From NCBI GenBank assembly GCA_905221605.1, contig CAJNDS010002099.1, forward strand, positions 285,001 through 349,000: a stretch of DNA of 64,000 nucleotides, read 5' to 3'. A program made the translations under genes and the position numbers. Source of the stretch: Symbiodinium natans (taxonomy: Eukaryota > Sar > Dinophyceae > Suessiales > Symbiodiniaceae). The notes under the pieces were generated by a model. It made no database searches and was not told the DNA's origin. It worked only from the letters and a program-made list of their open reading frames with translations. This document shows, piece after piece, positions 58,001-64,000 of this stretch. Each line of letters starts with the position of its first letter. Position 1 is the first letter of the stretch.

Positions 58001-61000
58001 ACGGCACCATGTGGGGGCTTCCGAATTTAGGGGTACCTTATTGGGGTCCTAAGGGGATCCTACTATTTGGGGATCTACATTGGCGGGTCTCTCTTGTTTT
58101 CGTAAACCCCCATGTGTGACCTGCGAAAACATTTCAAACGACATCTCCGTGACACGAGAAGTTGTTCCTCCTCTGCCCCGGGATGGCTCGGAGAATATAC
58201 TTTGGCCATGACCAGAAAGCAGCACGGGGCAACTCAAACCCCAAATCCATGCGCAGAGAATCTTTCTGGAAACTGTTTAAGATTGATTTGTTGAAGGGCA
58301 CACCTAAAAGGCATATGGCTAGTTTTCACAACGAGGGTTCCCTTTCGGGTCCCCTATAGAACACGGCACCCTTGCAAAACCGACCCGGTCAAAGGAACCC
58401 CAAATGCAGGGAACTACCTCCAAATCCTAAACCCTAAACCCTAAACCCTACACCCTAAACCCTCCACCCAGACGAGACTGAAAAAGGCGCCTCCGGCCAA
58501 TGAACTTGGGCCACTCTGCCCGGGGGAGGAGGAGGCGATATCGCTCCAGCACTTCGGCCTCGGTCAGGGTTTAGGGTTTAGGGTTTAGGGTGTAGGGTGT
58601 AGGGTTTAGGGTTTAGGGTTTAGGGTTTAGGGTTTAGGGTTTAGGGTTTAGGGTTTAGGGTTTAGGGTTTAGGGTTTAGGCTTTTAGGCTTTAGGGCTTT
58701 AGGGCTTTAGGGCTTTAGGGCTTTAGGGCTTTAGGGCTTTAGGGCTTCAGGCTTCAGGGCTTTAGGGCTTTTGGGCTGTAGGGCTTTAGGGCTTAGGGGT
58801 TTAGGGTTTAGTCTTTCAAGGGCCGATTTTGAAGGATTGCATGAGCTTGGGGTACATGAGGGGGAAGCCCCTACTTTGGGACACGCGTCGCAGATCAGAT
58901 GCGGCTGCTGTCTCAGACAACCAACCCTCATGCACAAGAACCCCAAACTGCACAAATGCCAAAAGTAGCTACATGCAAATTTCATCATGTCATTGGTGTT
59001 GTCTTATTACATTCATGTGTGCCTGCTTTTTCATCTTATTATGTTTATTTTTATTCTTACTATTATTAGTAATATTACTATTATTATTATTATTAATAGT
59101 AGTACTATTAGCATTATTGGCATTATTAGAATCATTAGAATTATTAGTATTATTGGTATTATTCGTTTTATTAGTATTATTCGTATCATTCGTATTATTC
59201 GTATTAATAGAATTATTAGTACTATTAGTATTATTAGCATTATTAGTATTATTTGTATTATTAGCATTATCAGTATTATTTGTTTTCTTATGCTCATTTT
59301 TATTATTATTAGTAGTAGTAGAACTATTTTTCTGATTATGCACGTAGCCCAGCGCCGTCTGAGGATCCAGGCATGGGCCAAGCGCATCGGAAACCCGCTC
59401 TGCCGAATGCGCACCGCTTCGAAGATGCCGCTGTAGAGCATCTGCTCGTAGGTGAACCTCGAGCCACCCTAAACCCTAAACCCTAAAAGCCACCAAAGCC
59501 CCCTTCAAGCCTTAAATCCTAGACTCTAGAAGCCCTAAACCCTAAACCCCAAACCCTACACCCTAAACCAAAGAAAGTTACCTGGAACCCCCCCCCCCCA
59601 CCCCCACCCCCACCCAAAGAAATAAAAAAGGAAAAGGAATCCCCTAAACCCTGTTTTGTGCTGGCCCCAAATAGAGGGTTGCTTGGATGTACGGCTTAAA
59701 AGTAAGGCCCTCTTTTGGGAAGGCTATGGGCTCCAACAAGGGACCTGCTAATTCAGAGCAATCCCCAAGAAGCCCCCGACACATGTGGGTTTAGGGTTTA
59801 GGGTTTAGGGTTTAGGGTTACTTGGCTACCCCAGCCAAGAAAACGAGGACACATCGGTTGTCGGTTGGGTTTAGGCTTCAGGGTTCATCCGGACTTGTGT
59901 GGTCGGTCGATCCACGGGCAAGGAGGCTAGCGATGCGGGCCTCTATGCCTTTTGTACAATGTCAGTCCGAGACAACGCCTCAACGAAATTAAGCACCAAA
60001 TTAACGAGCCGACATCAGGAAATTCAGGGTTTAGGAGTTAGGGTTGGGGCTTCAGGGTTTAGGGGCTCATAACCGAAACCCTAAACCCTAAACCCTAAAC
60101 CTTAAACCCTAAACCCTAAACCCTAAACCCATATTCTTGAGGCCCAGGAACTTGGAGTCGAAGTTGTCCGGCACCTGCCAATAACACTTGGAGGACATGG
60201 GCGCTTGACAGGGTCAAGGGCTGAAGGGTTTAGGGTGTGGCGGGTTAGGGTTTAGGGTTTGGCGGGTTAGGGTGTAGGGTTTAAGGGTTAAGGGTTAAGG
60301 GTTAAGGGTTTAGGGTTTAGGGTTTAGGGTTTACGGTTTAGGGTTTAGGGTTTAGGGTGTAGGGTTTAGGGTTTAGGGTCCAGGGTTCAGGGTTCAGGGT
60401 TTCGGGCTGCAAGGTTTAGGGACCCGTAGCTCCAAACCCTACAAGCCCTGTAAACCTTACACACAACAAAGCCTACAAACCCCATAAATCAAGGCATTTC
60501 TGGAGGCAAACTTCACCCCAAAACCCTATTCTAATTGTTCAGGCCAGCCCTAAACCCTAACCCTAAACCCTAAACCCGAAATAAACCCTGCAAAGCATGT
60601 AAACCCCTAAACCCGCAAAACCCAAAAGCCCTCCAAACCCCTAAACTCTGCACCCCAAAACGCCTGAATTCTGAACCCCTAAACCCCACCCACCCCCCAC
60701 CCACAGCCACCGCCGCAGCCACACCCACACCCACGCCCACACCCAACCCCCCACCCCAAACCCCAAACCCTAAACCCCAAACCCCAAACCCTAAACCCCA
60801 AACCCCAAACCCCAAACCCTAAACCCCAAACCCTAAGCCTAAACCCTAAACCCCAAACCCCCAAACCCTAAACCCTAAACCCCGCCTTTGCGGCGTTGGG
60901 CTTAAGGCACCGGACGAAGTGCGGCTCAGCTGAGCTGACCTTACAGACATGCCCAGGACTCTGAGGCTTAAGGTTTAGGGTTTAGGGTTTAGGGTTTGGG

Positions 61001-63918
61001 GTTTAGGGTTTGGGGTTAGGGGTTTAGGGTTTCGGGTTTAGAGTTTACGGTGGCAAGGGTGTTTTGGGTTTTTTTTGAGGTTGGGCAGTTGGGTTTAGGG
61101 TTGGGGTTGAGGGGTTTAGGGTGCTAGGGGTCTAGGGCTTTAGGGGTTTAGTCCAAACATGAAACATTCTTTCTTATAAGGGTGCTATAGGGGTTATTAT
61201 CTTCTACCTACTGGGTTCTTAAGCAAGTAGCAGTACACCCAACTCACAGGCAGAGTGCACACTTTCAGAGTAGCTTCATGGTCCCTGAGTATGGGCCTTT
61301 AAACTGGCACAATGGGTACCCTTATATGCCCCTTATATACCCTATACAAAGTACGGGCTCATACATCAGAACCCTGTAAAACCCTAAACCCTAAACCTAG
61401 GACCTGCTGGGGCCTGGGCAGTTTGCATCAAGTCTGCCAGGGACTGCCGGAAGCCAGAGCTCACAGTCTTCGACTTCGCCTGCAAGGCGGAAACCCCAAA
61501 CCGTAACCCCTAAACCCTAAACCCTAAACCTCACACAAGTGAGATCCATGAAGGCTACTTAGCTTTCAGGCTCAGGTGTGCACTGACACCCTAAACACTA
61601 AACCCGAAACCCTAGATCCTAAACCCGAACCCCCAAACCCTAAACCAACCCCATTAATCTGACACCGAATCGGACGCTCTAAAACCCTTCAAACCATCTA
61701 GACGCAATGTACCCTCCAGCAGGTCCACAGAAAGCTATAGCTTTCCAGCTATAGACAATATGTAGGTTACCTTACTTGGAGGAAGCCTAACCCTAAACCC
61801 TATAAACCCTATAAACCCTATAAACCCTATAAACCCTATAAACCCTATAAACCCTATAAACCCTATAAACCCTATAAACCCTATAAACCCTATAAACCCT
61901 ATAAACCCTATAAACCCTATAAACCCTATAAACCCTATAAACCCTATAAACCCTATAAACCCTATAAACCCTATAAACCCTATAAACCCTATAAACCCTA
62001 TAAACCCTATAAACCCTATAAACCCTATAAACCCTAAACCCTAAACTGAAAACCCCCACTTGCGCCTTACGCGCGCGGTTGCCGCTCTCGGCCTCCTGAG
62101 CCTCCGTGGCCACGCGAACACCGATCTCCTGGAGCTGCTTGGGCTTTAGGGTTTAGGGTTTAGGGTTTAGGGTTGAGGGTTTAGGGTTTAGGGTTTAGGG
62201 TTTAGGGTTTAGGGTTTAGGGTTTCGGGTTTCGGGTTTCGGGTTTCGGGTTTCCCAAGACTTCTGAAGGTAAACTCTAAACCCTAACTCCTAACCCCTAA
62301 CCCCTAAACCCAACATCCTAAACCCCAAACCCAAACCATTGGCGGCTCAGTTGCCCTAGCGGCATCCGGGAATTTCACTGGAATTGAGTGGCCGTTGCCG
62401 ATCTCTGGTGCTCTAAGGCCCCACTGCAATGGGAGCTCATGCCTTCAGCTCACGGTCTCAGGGTCTAAACCCTAAACCCTAAACCCTAAACCCTAAACCC
62501 TAAACCCTAAAACCCTAAACCCTAAAACCCTGCGCCAAGCAAGACTTCAGAGTATCTACAAAGCTGCCGTGATTCGCGCCGTAGAGTAGGGTTTAGGGTT
62601 TAGGGTTTAGGGTTTAGGGTTTAGGGTTTAGGGTTTAGGGTCTAGGGTCTAGGGTCTAGGGTCTAGGGTCTAGGGTCTAGGGTCTAGGGTCTAGGGTCTA
62701 GGGTCTAGGGTCTAGGGTCTAGGGTCTAGGGTCTCGGGTTTAGGGTTTAGGGTTCATGGCCACCACCATCCCGGCAGCAATCTTGAGCAGTAGTGGATGA
62801 ACTTCCATCGATGTGCAACTGGCATGACAGGATCGTCTAGCGTGGCCGTGCAAACCCTAAACCTTAAACCCTGAACCCTTAAACAAACATGTAACCCTCT
62901 TCAGTCCGAATTGGGAAACCCCAAAAATGTCCCAAGGACCTCCCTGGTCATGATATCTCCGCCGTGCTGACAGCTACAGCATCAGTCCGACGACATGACG
63001 CCTACAGCATGTCACCTTGCGTGGCCAGTCGGTCTAAGCCTAAACATCAAACCCTAAACCCTAAACCCTAAACTTATAAACCCTAAACCCTAAACCCTAA
63101 ACCCTGTTGCAAGGCTTGAGAAAGTGGCAGGGTGTCATGAGTGGGGTTGGAAGTTAAGGTAGTGGCTGATACCCCTAAACCTGGATCTTAACCCCTAGAC
63201 AACCCCAACCCCGAAGACCCACAGCCCCAAGTGCCCGTGGCCCTGATGCCTAAACCCAAATGTTTAAGGTTTTTTGGTTTAGGGTAACCTGAAAGCCTAA
63301 ATGCCAACAACCTCAAGCCCTCCTCGATCAGGCTGCAGGAGGAGGACTTTAGCAGCTCCAACGCCTGAAGAAGATGTGAAGGGGAAGAAGGGGCATTTAA
63401 AGCTAGCAAAGGCTTCATAAGGTTTCACAGGGCTTGTAGGACGTTAGAGGGGTTTATAGGGAGAAGGGGCCGAAGCTGGCGTTGTAGTGTAGGAAACCTT
63501 AAACCCTAAACCCTAAACAGTGCGCATTACAGGGCTTCACGCGGTAAGGGCCACGAGGGGCGTAGGGATGTTTAGGGGCTGGAGGCTTCGGACCCCAGGA
63601 TGTTGGTGCTTACAGGGTTTTCTGGGGTTTGGGGGTATAGGGTTTAGGGTGCAGGGCTTTGGGGTTTTGGGGCTTCTGAGGTTCTGGGATGTCTGGGTGT
63701 TACAGGGTTTGGGTAGGGCTTGATGTGTGCGTTTCGGCTCTGAGAAAGGGGGAACGGGTGGAAACGGGGCAAAGCGGGGAATGGGGGCAAATGGGGGGGA
63801 GTGGGGGACGGGGGGAGGGGGGGGGGTGGAGGGGGGGTGCAAGCTCCACAATAGTCTGACGCATTTCGTCGCGCTTGGCCTCGTCTGGCAGCTTGGCCAT
63901 GTTCTTCTCGAGGAAGCC
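55014..63918 (-). CDS. Myosin heavy chain gene, 3' part (multi-exon; 5' end off window)
   Basis: About 17 exons on the minus strand encode the second half of a myosin motor followed by neck/tail sequence. In order I see GFLEKN, a loop-2-like basic stretch, KTVSSGFRQSL, PHFVRCLKPN, a YSGIFEAVRIRQSGFP block, RYRLLLP and LALGRTK, which is the conserved order from the actin-binding cleft to the converter. Codon phase agrees across most junctions, using GT and GC 5' splice sites. The ATP-binding P-loop, switch I and switch II would lie beyond position 64000. The last exon ends in TGA at 55014. Myosins are actin-based ATPase motors of the cytoplasm; the class cannot be assigned from this part. A weak additional exon may lie near 62775-62820. 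Introns are full of telomere-like repeat. Confidence 0.85.
55144..55192 (-). CDS. Myosin tail, penultimate exon
   Basis: RDCAAKFCLWSKGRER with a near-canonical donor GTGAGT. Ends in phase 1, matching the last exon. Start is one of several AGs within a GA-rich tract. Confidence 0.6.
55478..55592. mobile_element. MITE-like element, family D
   Basis: cccctaaagttgtgcccttg ... ttcagggttacaaccttaggg; imperfect inverted ends, related to 23950-24092. Confidence 0.6.
55655..55745 (-). CDS. Myosin tail exon, beta-rich
   Basis: Thirty codons with GFSVVRGRAGVLRFDGALEI, hydrophobic alternation suggesting beta strands, so possibly a tail domain I cannot name. Donor GCAGAC (GC type). Start could be at ..cgaag instead. 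Confidence 0.68.
56107..56165 (-). CDS. Myosin neck/tail exon
   Basis: Encodes RQPLQEARHKALRNAEK, a charged helix with arginines typical of a light-chain-binding neck. Donor GTGTTT. Its phase does not match my chosen start for the next exon, so one boundary is off. Confidence 0.62.
56649..56712 (-). CDS. Myosin neck exon
   Basis: Encodes MVLQVFGQAVTMKTLEESW, helix-forming and placed where the lever arm begins. Donor GTGCCG. No clear IQ motif. Confidence 0.65.
57089..57154 (-). CDS. Myosin exon: LALGRTK
   Basis: Twenty-two codons ending ENGLALGRTK, the converter strand that in myosins reads xxGKTKVF. Acceptor atcccag, donor GCACAT (GC type). Marks the end of the motor core. Confidence 0.85.
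57743..57845 (-). CDS. Myosin exon: converter helix
   Basis: Thirty-four codons including KLKIMIDVLCLQQD, leading into the next exon in phase 0. Donor GCGTAG after AAAAG (GC type). Confidence 0.78.
58024..58116. mobile_element. MITE-like element, family C
   Basis: aggggtaccttattggggtc, cctactatttggggatctac and ttttcgtaaaccccca; third copy, just upstream of a myosin donor. Confidence 0.65.
58121..58172 (-). CDS. Myosin exon: converter, middle
   Basis: Frame fixed by phase on both sides (in 1, out 2): EEQLLVSRRCRLKCF. Acceptor cggggcag, donor GTCACA after CAG. The other open frame here breaks phase with both neighbours. Confidence 0.65.
58474..58558 (-). CDS. Myosin exon: converter start (RYRLLLP)
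   Basis: Reads AEVLERYRLLLPRAEWPKF, directly continuing the previous exon as myosin FxxRYRxLLP. Donor GTCTGG gives phase 1, matched by the next exon. Confidence 0.88.
59035..59335. repeat. ATT/ATTAGT-rich island
   Basis: About 300 bases of attattagtattattngta words, open in both directions; an AT-rich island immediately left of a myosin exon. Not a gene. Confidence 0.9.
59373..59457 (-). CDS. Myosin exon: SH1-helix region
   Basis: Contains YEQMLYSGIFEAVRIRQSG, matching the myosin SH2/SH1 helix region (QLxYxGxxEAVRIRxxGFP). Acceptor ..ctcgag then G; donor GCCTGG after CAT. Phase 2 in, phase 0 out. Confidence 0.9.
60137..60174 (-). CDS. Myosin exon: post-PHFVRC linker
   Basis: About 13 codons, VPDNFDSKFLGL plus a split Lys codon. 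Myosins have K-x-P-x-x-FD-x-x-x-V after the KPN motif, which fits. The donor seems to be GA (GAATAT), needed for phase with the next exon; a shifted boundary is possible. Confidence 0.65.
60886..60939 (-). CDS. Myosin exon: PHFVRCLKPN
   Basis: Eighteen codons including AEPHFVRCLKPNAAK, the diagnostic actin-interface signature of myosins (PHFVRCIKPN in most). Joins in phase to the previous exon. Donor GCGGGG follows AAG. Confidence 0.92.
61414..61479 (-). CDS. Myosin exon: KTVSSGFRQSL helix
   Basis: Twenty-two codons containing SKTVSSGFRQSLADLMQT, the highly conserved myosin helix preceding PHFVRC. Acceptor ccttgcag, donor GCCCCAG (GC type), phase 0 both ends. Confidence 0.9.
61797..62036. 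repeat. CCCTATAAA 9-bp array
   Basis: About 26 near-identical copies; a 9-bp telomere-word variant directly after the myosin loop 2 exon. Confidence 0.96.
62060..62137 (-). CDS. Myosin exon: loop 2 region
   Basis: Twenty-six codons, charged and ending ESGNRARKAQ. Placed just before the KTVSSGF block, so it corresponds to the variable, basic actin-binding loop 2. Donor GTGGGG, phase 0. Directly downstream comes an array of about 26 copies of a 9-bp telomere variant. Confidence 0.72.
62536..62563 (-). CDS. Myosin exon: short, before loop 2
   Basis: Nine codons FVDTLKSCL, similar to the short helix just before myosin loop 2. Acceptor ..cggcag, donor GCGCAG (GC type). The fit is by position and phase; the exon is short, so confidence is moderate. 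Confidence 0.5.
62585..62755. repeat. TTTAGGG then GGGTCTA array
   Basis: Seven 7-bp TTTAGGG copies switch abruptly to about fourteen GGGTCTA copies, then back. Confidence 0.95.
63305..63364 (-). CDS. Myosin exon: ELLKSSS helix
   Basis: Twenty codons including ALELLKSSSCSLIEE, resembling the myosin stretch that follows the GFLxKN block (ivelLxxSs). The acceptor is preceded by a good pyrimidine tract ending cttcttcag. Donor GCATTT is assumed; GGCTTG a few codons earlier is an alternative. Confidence 0.65.
63841..63918 (-). CDS. Myosin exon: GFLEKN region
   Basis: Twenty-six codons starting GFLEKNMAKLPDEAK, the myosin segment after the switch II/relay region, where most family members read GFLxKNxD. 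Acceptor AG at 63919-63920; the donor reads GCACCC, a GC-type 5' splice site. Phase 0 at both ends, matching the next exon. Confidence 0.82.
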
Positions 63919-64000
63919 CTTAGGGTTCAGGGTTTGGGGTTTGGCGGGTTGTGCTCAACATCTGCGATTGCTTCCCAGTAGACAGGGAATTGCGAAGGGC

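Noticed and set aside
58990-59343. Asn/Thr- or Ile-rich open frames
   Set aside because: Pure product of ATT-type triplet repeats, open in both directions.
61793-62113. A 106-codon open frame with a repeating RVY peptide
   Set aside because: The repeat part is just the 9-bp array read in frame; only the first 26 codons are an exon.
1-64000. A real chromosome end (telomere)
   Set aside because: Telomere-like words occur in both orientations, short and degenerate, interleaved with exons over the entire window; no long terminal array.

Overview
The window reads as nuclear DNA of a dinoflagellate (inference). Four things point there. Degenerate plant/dinoflagellate-type telomere repeat (TTTAGGG/CCCTAAA) is scattered through nearly all non-coding sequence. 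All genes found lie on one strand. Many introns start with GC, and a few probably with GA, instead of GT. The encoded proteins (a myosin head, PAR-binding zinc fingers plus a PARP catalytic domain, EF-hands, Leu/Ala-rich two-helix repeats) are eukaryotic. No bacterial-type gene is present.

Coding sequence is only about 6-7 kb, cut into roughly a hundred exons of 20-350 nt, all on the minus strand, so genes run from right to left. Most exons sit between a CCCTAAA-type block on their low-coordinate side and a TTTAGGG-type block on their high-coordinate side. On the transcribed strand, introns therefore begin with TTTAGGG-like and end with CCCTAAA-like sequence: they are terminal inverted repeats. 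I assembled the exons by conserved motifs and by matching codon phase across junctions. Exact ends are inferred, not proven.

Layout in order of transcription. (1) 63918-55014: the C-terminal half of a myosin motor and its tail, 5' part off the window, ending in a TGA stop. (2) about 54245-30511: a long gene (possibly more than one) encoding helical repeats, an EF-hand region, two PBZ-type zinc fingers, a second EF-hand region, a conserved linker and a complete PARP catalytic domain, with a TGA stop. (3) about 30021-21054: a helical-repeat protein with a unique 118-codon last exon. (4) 21053-18435: a spacer with five copies of a GC-rich ~300-bp tandem repeat. (5) 18434 to beyond position 911: a second long helical-repeat gene beginning at a convincing ATG and running off the left edge.

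The introns also hold several families of short terminal-inverted-repeat elements (MITE/introner-like), homogenised 7-, 8- and 9-bp variants of the telomere word, AT-rich islands and simple repeats. At six places an exon edge or repeat boundary is duplicated on both sides of a telomere-like block, as expected if such blocks were inserted and became introns. Most apparent long ORFs in this window are repeat shadows and are left out.
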